Assembly (NCBI RefSeq): GCF_000350225.1
Contig: NW_005179265.1
Location: 121,917-185,916, forward strand
Length of the DNA stretch: 64,000 nt
Direction: 5' to 3'
DNA from: Chondrus crispus
Taxonomy: Eukaryota; Rhodophyta; Florideophyceae; Gigartinales; Gigartinaceae
The position numbers were made by a program, and so were the translations under genes. Shown in pieces: positions 22,144 to 33,872 of this stretch. The notes beneath the pieces were generated by a model. That model was not told the origin of the DNA. It did no database searches and was given only the letters and a program-made list of their open reading frames with translations. The first letter of the stretch is position 1. Every line of letters begins with the position of its first letter.

Positions 22144-24553
22144 TCAAGCGTGAACGTCCGCGTTCACGTCAGACGTGAAGTTCCTGCCGGTGCGTCTCCG
22201 GAGGCGTTGGGCGTAACGAGACACCAACTCCTCCGGAACGTGAGTCCGGGCGGTCCATGTGGGCGTGTCGTAATCCACCCACTTGATGAGGAACTCGATT
22301 GTTCCGTCCTCCATGGCTCGATGTCGGAGTAATCTTTCCACGGCGTACTGCGTGCCCTCGGTGACCTTGTCGGCAAGGTCACTTGGGGTTGTCGTACTCG
22401 CCCGTGGCGCGCCCGTCGGTGGTGGCGCGTACACGCAGAGGTCTGCGGAGACGCGCTCGGTGACACCATCACGATCGATCGTGATGGTTCGCCGGTCGTT
22501 GGCGAGTACCCGGTATGGCCCAACGGCGGGCGACGCGAGTTTGTTAGACGTCTTTGCCCCATAGGTGTGGTTCAGGTAGACGTAATTACCTGGCTTGATA
22601 CGTGCGTTGAGCCGTCTGACCCGCTTATCGAAGTCGCGCTTGTACCGAGCCTGCGTCCGGCGCAGGCTCCCGTACGCCTTCTGGATCGTGTCGTCCAACG
22701 TCTTGAGGAACTCAGCGCGCGCGTTGCCCGTATCGGACGGGGGCGCGTCACCGTCGGCTCTACGTAGAGAGAATTCCGTCGGGGGTCGGCTGAGGACGAG
22801 CTCGAAGGGCGTGGTACTCGTCGTACGATGTACGTGGGAGTTGTACGCGTACGTGAGCGGCCCCACGTACACGTCCCAGTCGTCCTGATGTTCGCCGACG
22901 TAATTGCGTAACATCGAAGCGATCGTCCGGTTGTATCGCTCGACCTGCCCGTTCGTCTGGGGATGGTACGCCGAAGTGTACAAGTTCGTCACCCCCAGGA
23001 CACGGCACGTGCTGTGGAAGAACTTCGCGTTAAACTGCGGTCCGTTATCCGACAGTAGCGAGCGTGGGACGCAGTATTTAAATACCCACACGTCGCAGAA
23101 CGCGACGGCGACCGTGTACGCGGTTACGGTCCGCAGTGCCACAACTTGGGTCAGCTTGGTGAAACGGTCCGTAATTACGAGAAGGAACCGTTTCCCTGCC
23201 TTCGTCTTGGGTAGCGGTCCCAAGATGTCGATGGCGAGACTTTCGAGCGGCCGTGTTGCCGGAAACAACTTCAAACGGTTGAGGTGTTTCCGCAACTTAA
23301 CACGGTTCATCGCGCATGTTCGGCACCCTCGCACCGTAGCTGCGACATCTGCAGCGAGATGGGGCCAGTAGTACTTGCGACGGAGCGCGAAGTACATACG
23401 GTTCTGGCCCGTGTGCCCCGCGATGGTTGGTGTGTGGCAGAGCTGGAGAAGCCGCGCCCGTAGCGTCCGTGGCACCACGACCTGCACGATGTCAGGGTCG
23501 AAGGGGTGTCTCCGTTTGAGCACCCCATGGTGATCCTCGAAGAACGCGGAGTCCCGGGACTCTGACTGTCGCGCCAGTACGGTCTGGCAGAAGTCATCCA
23601 CGCGTTGCTCTTCGGCTATCTCCTCTAACGTAAGAGGGGCCGGAAGGTCGTCCTGCGGAGGGGCGACCGTGGAGGCGGGCACGCCAACTTCGGGTTGTTC
23701 GGCGCGCTCGATGTCGACAGCGTCAAACTCGTCGTTCTCCTCCCAGAACGAGGTGGGTCCTTCAAGATCGGGGGCCTCGTCGTCGCCCCTCGGCTCGTCG
23801 CGCGTACGGACGCGCGAACCTCTTCGCGATCCGGCTTGGTTCCTTGTTGTCACGAAGACATGGACGGCCTTGTGATCGCAGCTCGCGGTACAGACGTGGT
23901 CCGCGAGCTCGTCCGACATGTCAAGGACAGTCGTACTCGCATCGAAGGTGGGAATATCGTCATCCACCTCGACGACTGGGCGAGGGTCGTCGGTGACCCT
24001 TGGCGACACGAGGCGCGACAGGGCATCGGGCACCTGGTGCACGCGCCCGGGGCGGTACTGGATGGTGAAGTCGTATTCCGCCAACCGCAGTCGCCACCGG
24101 GTAAGCCTTCCGGAACTCTCCGTGAGGGACATAAGCCATCGGAGGGCATCATGGTCCGTCCGGACGGTAAACTTGGTACCTTCGATGTACGGCCGTAGTG
24201 TGCGGACGGCCCACACTACGGCAAAGCATTCGCGCTCCGTAGCGCTGTAGTTGCACTCACTATCGGACAGTGAGTACGACCAATACCCCACGGGGTGCCA
24301 GTCGTTGGCGCCTTCGTGTTCCTGGAGCAACGTACAGCCCAGTTGATAGGCACTAGCATCCGTGTCGATCATGTACGGCCGACCGTACCGCGGCAATGCT
24401 AGGATCGGCGGGGAAATCATCCGCTCCTTCAACGCTTCGAACGCTTGAAGTTGCAGCTCGGTCGGGTCGTCGAAGTTAGGGTCCGCGTCCTTGCGCGTCA
24501 TGTCCGTTAATGGGCGCGCAATCTTCGCGAACCCCTTCAAGAAGCGGCGGTAG
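22144..24553 (-). CDS. pol: GypA pol C-terminal part: RT end, RNase H, integrase, chromodomain
   Basis: The minus-strand frame is open from the CopA LTR junction at 24553 to the stop at 22144. In order: the end of RT (HFQYYRRFLKGF), RNase H (IDTDASAYQLG, SATERECFAVVWAV, RTDHDAL), the zinc-binding integrase N-terminus (HTPTIAGHTG, CRTCAMNRV), the integrase core (LAIDILGPLP, LSDNGPQFN, TNGQVERYNRT: D, D, E), and a C-terminal chromodomain (YAVERLLRHRA, FLIKWVDYDTPTW). A chromodomain on integrase defines the chromovirus branch of Ty3/gypsy, where it steers insertion to certain chromatin. This part has no stops, but the upstream RT and gag are broken. Confidence 0.94.
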
Positions 24554-25817
24554 TATTGAAAATGTGCGACCACATGCTGTTATCTGAAAAGGTCAAAATC
24601 GAGTGACACGTGTACATAACTGCACGGTCCGGGCGCTCTTACCCATATCACGACATGACACGTGTAAAATCCCAGATTTTGGGGTTCCGGGGACGAAAGT
24701 GGCCTCTCGGAGGGTCATGCAAATTTGCATAGTTTTGCCAAGTGGAACCTTGGCCCGTAGCACTATAGACTACACAGGAAATACTGCAATTCTATTGGCC
24801 CTCAGGTCTAATGCTGCAAATCTATTGGTCGAGCGTTGTCCACGTGTGCGTCATTGGCCTTGTGATGTACTTTAAATGGCCTGTATATGCCATAATTACG
24901 TTGTTTTGGGGGTTTCAAGTGGTTTGCCATGGTTGTAATGGGTAATTGCATGGAGCCCCCGGGCGGGACACATGTATCCCGTGTACACATGTACACGTCG
25001 CCAGGTGGATTCGTGTACGTACACATGTACACGCATCCAGGTGTATGCACATGAGGGTTTACAGTTTTACAGTGTCAGACTGTTGGCGATCCTGCGCGTG
25101 TCCGAGTACAGTACATGTGAATCAAAAGTACAACAAGTACTTGTCGCGAGAGGAATACAGTTGTGCGATTATTCTGTGTACGCGTCACGCTGTATGCGAG
25201 TCTTGCGTGAGCACGCGCCGTTGCACTGTGCTCTCATCATGGTGCGCCGTTGGATGCAAGTTCATGACAGTACTCGTGTGATTTACAGGTATTCTCATGT
25301 GAGTTGTGTAGAAAGTCTGGATGCACATTGTTATAACTTGCCATAATTATCTGACAGTGCTTGGCGAAATTAGTAAGGTGAGAAACAAGGATACGTATGG
25401 CGATTGTGATATGAAAGACGTTTGTGTTGTTGGAAATAGACAAGTGCCAAGTTGTTCGTTGCACAACAATGAAGTCTGGCATGACTGGATGCAGATTAGT
25501 AAGGTGTGAAACAGTTGCATGCATAGGGCCATGGTTTACAGTCATTTGGAATGTGTAGAAATAGTTGTGAGCTAATAGTTACGAATCGATTCGTAAGGTG
25601 GAAATCGAACAGTATGGTCGGGCCACAAGAGGACCGCGCTTGGTCGCGCATAGTAGAGTATGGTTTACTGGGAGTCGGAGTAGAGCGATAGTGTAGCACT
25701 CGAAGTGTATAAGTATCGCAGGAAAACGGCTTCAAAGTAAACCTCGGCACCAACTCCTTCACTCACACACATCAACCTGCCTTCCTTCTTTCCCTTGCCC
25801 CTCCGAACCTACCATTA
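24554..25817 (+). repeat. Solo CopA LTR with GGTAG target duplication
   Basis: This is a 1264-bp CopA LTR in forward orientation, from TATTGAAAATG to TACCATTA. GGTAG is at 24549-24553 and 25818-25822. It interrupts the GypA reverse transcriptase. Confidence 0.95.
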
Positions 25818-27075
25818 GGTAGACGTCGCACGCTCCGAGATACGAGCGCACCTGCGTCAACGTCCTCGGAAACGTGAACGTCTTGAGGGCGTCCGCCGCC
25901 GCTTCGGCGACGCTCAGCTTACCTGGGGAAATGACGTGCCCCAGGTAGTGCACTTTCGGTTGGAAGAAGCTACACTTCTTGAGCTTGAGGGAGATTCCGG
26001 CGCTCCTCAGCAAACTCAAGACAGTGTCGAGATGCTTCGCGTGTTCTCCGTGCGTACGGGAGAACACGATGACATGATCCAGGTAGACGAGGCATATCTG
26101 CCATCGGACGCCAGATAGGATGATGTCGAGGGCACGTTGGAAGGTGGCCGGTGCCCCTTTTAGCCCGAACGGCATACGCAAATGGCGAAACGTTCCCATA
26201 TGCGTAGTGAACGTGGTCTTGTCCCGGTCTTCCGGAGCGACGGGGATATGCCAATAACCGGAATTGCAGTCCAACGTCGTGAAGACGGCTGCATCTTCGA
26301 GCGAATCGATGCAGTTGTCCATCCGGGGCAGCGGATACGAATCCGCTGCCGTCTTCGCGTTGAGACGCCGGTAGTCCACGCAGAACCGAAGAGAGCCGTT
26401 TTTCTTTGGTACGAGCACCACGGGAGACGCCCACTCGGTGCTCGCGGGTTCGATTACCCCTTGCGTTCAACATTTTGTTGACTTCGTTGGCGACCATCTC
26501 ACGCATAGCCGGCCCCTTTCGGTAGGGCATTGAACGTATCAGCTTCGTACCCGGTTCGAGGGGAATGCGGTGTTCGGTCGCTCGGATCGTTCCGAGCCCA
26601 CCACTCCACAGACTCGAGTGCTTACGGAGCATCTCGAGCACATGGCCCCGCAACTTGTCATCGTCGATGTATGACAAGTCGATTTCTTTTTCCCAATCCT
26701 CCGGCGGATTTTCGGGATCCTTTTTAGAGGCGGGTGCGGTGCCCCCTTCCGGCGGCGGGCACTTCGCCGGGCGGACGTCCGTACCGGCTCCTCTCTCCTC
26801 ATCGGTTGCCCCGTGGGCGGAGCCTAGCCGACCAGCTCCTACCGTTCCGGCTTGATCGGTCAAGTCGGTGAGGTGTAGTGCGTGCGCGATCCCCTCGGCG
26901 ACGCGACTTTCGGGCGTCAAGATCGCGAGGGGGTTGCGCTTCGCGTATCCCACGACGGTGTGCTTCGGAAGCCGTCTCTCCTGTCGCGAAAAGTTCGTGA
27001 CGGTGACATCGAAGGTCTGGTTCGGCAGGACCACGACAACGCCGTTCGTCAGCCTCACTCCATTTCGGTGTTGGA
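25818..27075 (-). pseudogene. pol: GypA pol N-terminal part: reverse transcriptase
   Basis: Minus-strand gypsy RT with its preceding linker. The upstream segment (27075 to about 26460) reads VVVVLPNQTFDVTVTN and YIDDDKLRGHVLEML, then MPYRKGPAMREMV. A +1 base in a G run near 26455 shifts the frame, and RT continues as MVLVPKKNGSLRFCVDYRRL, FTTLDCNSGYW, MPFGLKGAPATFQ and LGHVISPG. The active site reads VYLDHVIVFS where the family has YLDD; the second catalytic Asp is His (GAT to CAT). Both defects argue for a dead copy. The junction with the C-terminal part is the GGTAG duplication. Confidence 0.92.
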
Positions 27076-28143
27076 TGTAGTGCAATACGCACCTGAAAAG
27101 GGGGGTGAAAAGAAATGAAAATGATGGGGTATGGCAAGCAAAAGTGGAAATCATTTCACTATATTATTTTAATTATTAATTTTAATTAGTTGCATATTAG
27201 TTATTTAACATTAGATTAGATCTAGGATCTAGCGCCGAGAGCTACTGTAGTGGCTCCGGCGGGGCGATATATACCTTAGCCCTCTGACGACCAAGTCAGT
27301 AAAGGTAACCCGAGTTGCCGGAGTTGAATGTCGCCTTGGTCGAAGTCCGTCTCTACCAAGACGCTCCCTTTTACCTAAGCCTACGGCATCCTTCAGCGCT
27401 CGGGGGTCCCATTCCTTTTCCCTTTATTTCCCAATCCAACCCGAGTTGCCAGAGTCTGATATCGCCTTGGTTGAAGTCCGCCTTTTACAAGACATTCCCT
27501 TTAACTACAGCTTACTTTATCCTTTGCGCTCGGGGGTCCCCTTTTTCCATATCAATTTTCCCTTACTTCCCTATCCTAATTTCCCTTAATCTTGAGTTGG
27601 TCCCACCTTGTAGCATTGCGATCCGCAACGTGACGTCATTTGCCATCGGGCTTTTGCGTTGGTGCACCAGTGGTGCTTTTATCAGTGTTGGTCCCATCGG
27701 AATCTGGTTGCGACCGATCCGTTGTTGGTACTTTGCCATCGGGCAGTACGACGGTGTAGCGCTGCTACGTTTTCTTCTTTCCCGACGGGCTACGTTGCGA
27801 CGTCCCCGTCGAAGACCTTATCAAGGGTATAAGGTGTACAAGGCGCTCTTCGAGCATTGGATTTACGACCCATCGGACCAGGTTTACGTAAACACCCCTC
27901 CGAACTCGTCGAGCAGTCGCCTTTACAAGTCTCTACCACCATTTACCGATCCCGGGCTGGGCCCTTCTCTTTGCCCCCCCTATCAGGGATCCGAGCTACT
28001 GCGGGCCGCAAACCCGCTTAAAGAGGACAGGGAGCTTCGAACACTCCGTAGCGCTGTGCCGTTGGCAGTTGTTGTTTTTGTTGCTGTTGTTTGTGTTGGA
28101 CCGTCGGACCTTGGTCTCTGCCTAACAGGCGCATTGCACTACA
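27076..28143 (+). repeat. Solo RetX LTR with TTGGA target duplication
   Basis: This is a 1068-bp RetX LTR in forward orientation, from TGTAGTGCAATACGC to GCGCATTGCACTACA. TTGGA is at 27071-27075 and 28144-28148. It separates the GypA protease from the RT. Confidence 0.94.
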
Positions 28144-29011
28144 TTGGAGTGACGGCTTCGGCTCTATAAACACGAGGCCCCTCCCCGTCGTGGTCACGCG
28201 CACACGGGCCTGCGACCTCGCAGGGATGGTAACCCAGCGGGCGATTCGGATCGCCTGCGGGGCTTCGTCGCGTGCGTCAGCCCGGCTTGTCTGACGTCCG
28301 TGCCGCCTGGTTGGCGGAGTCGGCTCCCCGTTCCCGTCGACGATTGCAACGGAGCCACCTTGGCGGAGCTCCAACCGTTGAGCTTCAATGTCGATACTTC
28401 GTACGTGTGTATCGATGAAGGCCGTACCAAGGAGGACCGGCACGGCGAGCTGGTCCGCCACGACGAACGGAATTCGGAACGTTGTGTTCCTCAACCGCAG
28501 GGGCCAGACGTACGACGGCCGAGAGCTTAAGCGGGTTGCTATTCGCGCCTGCCAATCGTGGCAGTGGCGCGTCGCGGATGGCGTACCGCGCCGAATCGGG
28601 AGGAAGGTCGGCCTTCCTCACCAGATTGTACCCCGAGCACGTGTCAACGGCGATCGTGCGGGGCTTGAAGGCATTACCCTCCGTGGCTATCGAGCCGAGG
28701 ACGTTGTAAATCTTCGACGTCATAAGGCAAATGACGCCGTCGACCACCTTCGGCGTGCCCGGCTCGGCGAGATCGTTCCGCCTGGGCCCGCGGCGGCGCC
28801 GTCGACTTCTCTTCCGCGTCCCTCGGCCTTGGTCGCGGGGCGCCTTTCGGTCGGCCGCGTCCCCGCGACAAGTCGCGTTCGTACGCGGCTTTAATTCTTC
28901 TGGCGGCCCCGAGTCCCCCTGGGTCGGGCCGCCGGCGCATTCGATGCGCTTCTTGTTAGGCACTTGGCTTACGGTTGCCACAGTGCCGTCCTCCATGTGC
29001 GCCGGGCTCAC
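28144..29011 (-). pseudogene. pol: GypA aspartic protease region
   Basis: This is the retropepsin that would process the GypA polyprotein, on the minus strand between gag and RT. Frame one (29011 to about 28480) carries a basic linker and the active-site-like TIAVDTCSGYNLV, an unusual DTCSG where DTG or DSG is normal. A frameshift near 28480 moves to frame two, with RIPFVVADQLAVPVLLGTAF, the hydrophobic-hydrophobic-Gly motif and flap-distal strand of retropepsins. Coding sequence then runs into the solo RetX LTR. The frameshift makes this a pseudogene. There is no clear ORF in 29012-29250 between protease and gag. Confidence 0.8.
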
Positions 29012-29250
29012 GGTTGTCTCGGTGTGCTCGTGCGGGGTTGAGGGGAATAATATCGGTAAACATTCCCCTCCCCCGCCAGGGACAAATAGGGGCGGGTCTA
29101 GGTTGGTGTGACAAGACAGTTCAGGCGACCGCGCGAACGTAACCGTCTTTACGGGTTTTTCGAACTACCCGAGCTGTCAGAGCTATTCGCTTGGCTATCG
29201 TTAGCTAGCGCATCGGCGGGCCCCTGGCCGCGCGGATGGGGACGGTTTCC

Positions 29251-31698
29251 TCATCCCGACTGGGCATCTGCTACGGAGTAATCGAACACTTCGTGGCCTT
29301 GGATTGCAACGTCCGGCCGTTGCAATATTCGAGGGGCGGAGGGAACAGGCTCGCCTCCGCCTCCTTCCGTGGACTGGGGGTACGTTTCCCCAGCCCAATC
29401 TTGGAGGTACATGATGGCGTTCTGTACCCCTTGGGGCAACGGGCGTCGGCCCCGTTCGCCTCGCCCATCTCGACGGGGATATCGTGTATCCATCCGACGA
29501 GGGTCACGTCGATCCATTTGATCAGTCCCCGGGTATCGGTACCCGCCTTCACGAGGGGCAAACCGGACGCCCGCACCCGATTGGCTCGGGTCACCTCGAC
29601 GCGGGCCTCGGTCTGCCCGCGTAGATTGCTGGATGAGATTGCGCATTCCAGGGCGCGTCTCCATCTGGTAGCGGTAGTTCCTGTACGCCGTGAACTGACG
29701 TTGTTCAGGCAACAGAAACGGGCACGCGTACATGGCGTGGCCGTACGTCCGGCACAGCCAACAAATGTACGCGCTGCCATCGGTCGGCGCGAAAGTCGCC
29801 GCGTGGCGTGCCTCCTCATCGGTGAGTCGAGGCACGCAAGGCAGCCCGCCGTCTCCTTCTCGACGGGAGATATCCAGCTCGGCCATGTTGTGGTTCGGAC
29901 CACCCGTGGCCCTCGGCGTGTGCGCGAACGCCGTTGCGAAGCTTCCGGTCGAACCGGTGGAAGCTGGCCTAGGGGGTCTGCCTCTTGCCCGGTCGAAGCC
30001 TTGTGTAATGAGGACAGGGTCGGCCTGCCACTCATCTTCTCCAATGTGGAGGGCGGTCGCCGGCGAACTCGTTCCGTGCGACCTTGGAGTTCGGACTCCC
30101 TTCGCTGCCGGCTTCGGGTCCGGCAGCAGCAACCCGCGACGGACGCGGTAGGTTGTACCGTCGGCCGTTGCGATACGGCGAATCGTGGAAAGTTCGGTCT
30201 TCTGTTGTCCGGGCAACCGTTGTACCGTCTCTGCCACTGCGGCCCGGGTCGCAGTGGATAACCCACGCACGAAGTAGTGCACGAGGGCTTGTTCTGAGAA
30301 CACGGCCGTTTATTGAAATGCGGCGGATTCCAGCTGGTCTGCAAACGTGTTCTCGGTTTGGTGAGGGAGCTGTTGCGCCGACGCGACAGCATCAAACGCT
30401 TCCCCTAACACGTCGTCGGTTAGGTAGCGTTTGATAAATTGGTTGACGAGACCAGGCCAGCTCGTGTCGTCGTGCAGCTGGCCGGCGCGGAGGCCACGCA
30501 TGGTGTAACTCGTATACAACCGCTCCGCGTCCCGCTCGAGGAAGTGAGCAAAGACACGGATTGCGACACCTTCGGTCAGGTGCTGGGCATTGAAGGTTAT
30601 CCGGATATCTTTCAGGAACGGGAGCAACTGAACGGCGTCAGTACCGTCGAAGCTCTTCATCGTGGGACGGAGGCCACGGCAGCGTTGGACGTACTTCGCG
30701 ATCCCTCCCGCGTCACCCGAGGTAACGAGCCTCGAGGTGTTGTCCAACCGATACATGCGGTAGTTTGCGACGGCGCTGAACTCCTGTATCATGGTGTGGA
30801 CGGGCTCGAGCCCGGGTTCGGCGGGGCCCAACGTTCCGAACGGCGTGACGGGCAACGTTTGGACGTCGACAGGGCCGGGATGCGCGGTAAGATCCGCTGG
30901 CTGGTAGCCGCCCCAGCGAGGATCGAAGGGGAGAATCGGTTCCCCTGATCCGCGGGCGACTCCTCCACGGCCACGGTCGGGTTCGTCCGGTACGCGTCGG
31001 GACTGCCGCATGCTTCCGGATGCATACGGCAGGGCTTGAGTCTCGGACGCCAAGTTCGCGTCCGCCGTCGCCTTGATGTCCTCCGCCCTCCGACTGGTGA
31101 CGGCTCCAGTTGGGGCCACTCCTGCGCTCTGGATGAACAGTGGCACCGGGCCCACTCGAGGGGCTCCGGGCGGCCTCTCGGCCGAGGTCTGTTCCATCTC
31201 AAGGGCACGGCGGCGCGTTGAGTTGAGCTCCGCCGACATGTGCGCGAACGCTCCCATCTGTTCGGCTGATGGGAAGGGTTGCGGGTCGCGTCGGACCCTG
31301 GAGTTTGCACTCGCGGGTCGACCCGCAACGTCCACGGCGGGGGAATCGATGCGCGCCTCTTCGACCAGTACCAAACGTGACTGTAGCTGGTCGACGAGGG
31401 CGCGCAGGTTCTCCAAGGACTGAGTTACGCGCTCAAACCTTCCTTCGGGGAGGGAGCGCAACTCATCCATACAGCGGGCGTAGACGCCGTCGGAGACGTC
31501 GATACGGAGGGATGTTCGGACATCTTCAATATACTCCGCGATGCGATCGTACATCGCGCGAGCGCGTCCTTCGGAGAAGTCGGGCGACGGTTCGCGGTCT
31601 CGAGGACCAGCGTCGCCGTCGCCGACTCGGACGCGGAGCGCGGCCTCTCGCACATCGGCGGGCTCCGAACGAATCGAGGTGGGATATTCGCCACTCAT
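29251..31698 (-). pseudogene. gag: GypA gag, interrupted by one in-frame stop
   Basis: Minus-strand Gag starts at ATG 31698 (MSGEYPTSIRSEPAD), 78 bp inside the 5' LTR. An N-terminal charged and coiled-coil-like region (RFERVTQSLENLRALVDQLQ) is followed by a Pro/Gly-rich linker. The capsid domain follows (MKSFDGTDAVQLLPFL, FLERDAERLY, WPGLVNQFIKRYL, ENTFADQLESAAF). A TAA at 30310-30312 interrupts it; the same frame goes on with SEQALVHYFVRGL and a CCHC zinc knuckle, CWLCRTYGHAMYAC, that binds element RNA, ending at 29251. It is about 815 codons including the stop, long for a gypsy Gag. Single-codon nonsense damage is the likely explanation, since the knuckle is still clear. Confidence 0.85.
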
Positions 31699-31775
31699 CT
31701 CGACGCGTAAGGACGCGGAGGTAAACGATAGTCTTCTCGGTTCGATCTTGAGAGTCTTCTAGGACGGGAGACCAC

Positions 31776-32368
31776 TGTAGTATAATCACCCCCAACGACA
31801 AGGGGCGTGAGTACTGACAGTTCGGAAAGACCCCGATCGGCGGGAAGACAGAAGCACGGCCCACCCCCGGTACCGAGCACGGGCTCGAGGTAGCGGTGGT
31901 AGAGCGGGATCTGGGAGGACGCGCGCACGCGCGAGCGGTTCTACGCCTCGACGCCCCGGAGCGGTACTGGGTGACGATCCAGTACCGACAGGCGGAGGTG
32001 GAGCCGGCTCGTGGGCGTGCTACGCGCGTCCTCAACCCGTGCGCGGTGCGACTCCTAGGTGAAGCGGACGGAAGTACCTAAAAGTAAGCGGGCGGACCAA
32101 GGTGGAGGATCCTTAACAAGTCCCTCCTTGTCGTCCTCCACCGCCGGCGGTCCGCTCATATTTAATGTACATTGTAGTCTATCATAACTCTACAGTAGTG
32201 CCGGTCTACCGACACTGTAACGCTGTCAGCCGACGGGGATGACATTCCACGTGTAGCACACGTCCCGTACACGCGGAGGACTCGTGTGTGCGCGCATGGC
32301 TGTAAGGCTCGTTGCCTTACTGTCCCTGATCCGATCCTAATCTAATTTCCGTTTGGGGTTATACCACA
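31776..32368 (-). repeat. GypA 5' LTR (593 bp)
   Basis: In element direction it runs TGTGGTATAACCCC to TTATACTACA. It matches 14809-15403 along its length with scattered differences. Beyond its outer end (32369) is CopB leader sequence, whereas the 3' LTR abuts CopA pol, and the 5-bp flanks GGTAT and GCAGA differ. Confidence 0.88.
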
Positions 32369-33872
32369 GGTATTAGCCCTATAGGTACGACTTCGGTACC
32401 CTGGGTGAAGAGAATACGTGCCTAAATACTGAACCTCTCACTATACGTGTATAAGGTCGCGTACCTTGATTAAGTTCGCACGGAAGAGGGTCACCCTAGG
32501 CGTGATTGTGAACAAATCACACGAGTACGACGAAGGCAGTTTCATTCTTGTGTTGTGGGAAACCTCATTGGGGTAGTACCGTATCAAGTTTGGACAAGCC
32601 GATTTCGGTTGCAGGGACCGTTCGCGGTAGTGGCCAAAAGTCCTGGTTCGTCTACAGGCAAAGTTACTGGAAGGTCAGCGGGGCAAAGGGAAATCGAAGG
32701 ACGGTTGATGAGGTGAAGTTGAAGGATTGGGTACCGATTTACTTCGAGTCGCCAACTTCTGGCACTACTTATACACTTCTGCAATCTTCTAGAACTCTAC
32801 TACCAAAGACTACGACGCACATACTACAAATGTATTGGCTCTAACACATGTGCCAGTCTTGCTACTCAGCCAAACTGGCGATGGCCCAACAAACAGAACA
32901 GAAAACCGCCTTACCAATTAGCACTGTCATGACGGAGAAATTAGTGAGGCAGTACAACAAAGCACAGCAAAGCACAAATTCCCTTACTATTCCAAATCCA
33001 GCGTGGCACAAATTCGTAAGGCACGTTTACAGCTCACACGTTGCCTTACGAATTCAAATCAATCCTGCAAGGACTGTTTACAGCGCACACGTTGCCTTAT
33101 GAATCTGAATCTCTCGTGAGGTCCTGTCCACTGTCAATTACAACAGTGCACATTTTGCCTTACGAATTCAAAACTCGCGCAACGATATCTTTGTGTCCTG
33201 CTGTACCCGTGCTGCACTCCATGGACGCTGTAAACCTTTGGCACGTGCCAGGCACCCGCCACCAAGGTTCTACACTTTGTCTGTAAGACTGCAGGCGTAC
33301 TGTACGCGTCCGACAGTGTAATGAGGACATGTGTCCAGGTCATACACGTGTCGGGCGGAGAAAATGAAACATGCTCAGATTGTACTGTACAGTGCAACTG
33401 TGTACATATTTCACACGTGTACACGTTGAAAACCAAACGTGCTCCTGAAGTACTGTAGAGTGCAACCGTGTACAGAAATCACACGTGTACACGTTGAAAA
33501 TGAAACTTGCTCAGCTCATCACGCGGAGTGTTTGTGCTTTTACACGTGTCATACCTGTCGTCGTGTGTCATGCATATCAGCATGTGGTCGTAGAATTACA
33601 ACAAAAGTTGCTGTGCTTACTCGTGGCACGTTTGATTTAGTTCACAGTCGAAAGACCCGCACTGGCCGACATACAGGGGTAGCGCCCTAAGGCATTTTTA
33701 AGAAGAATACGCTTGTTCCACTCCGCTGGGAACAAGCACCAAGAACGTTTCAGAGTAATCGCTACAAACTTCCTATACGGTTGGGCCTGCCATTGTGTTG
33801 ACCATCGGTTAACGGCTTGGGATCCCGGAACAGAAGACCTTGTATACTCGAAGGGTACATCCATTCGGCGAA
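32369..33872 (+). other. CopB-1 leader (5' untranslated), split by a solo LTR
   Basis: This sequence matches the CopB-3 leader (58610-59159). It begins GGTATTAGCCCTATAGG next to the GypA LTR, so its own 5' LTR and primer site are missing. It carries the block GTTGAC...GTTAACGGCTTGGGATCC just before gag, which CopA leaders share. No convincing protein is encoded. Confidence 0.75.
32665..33603 (-). repeat. Solo CopB LTR (939 bp) with AAAGT target duplication
   Basis: In element direction it runs TGTTGTAATTCTACGACC to CTTCCAGTA. AAAGT is at 32660-32664 and 33604-33608, and the uninterrupted target is seen at 58886-58897. It includes seven or more ATTMGTAAGG-type motifs, ACACGTGT palindromes and the TATAAGTA box. 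Confidence 0.94.
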
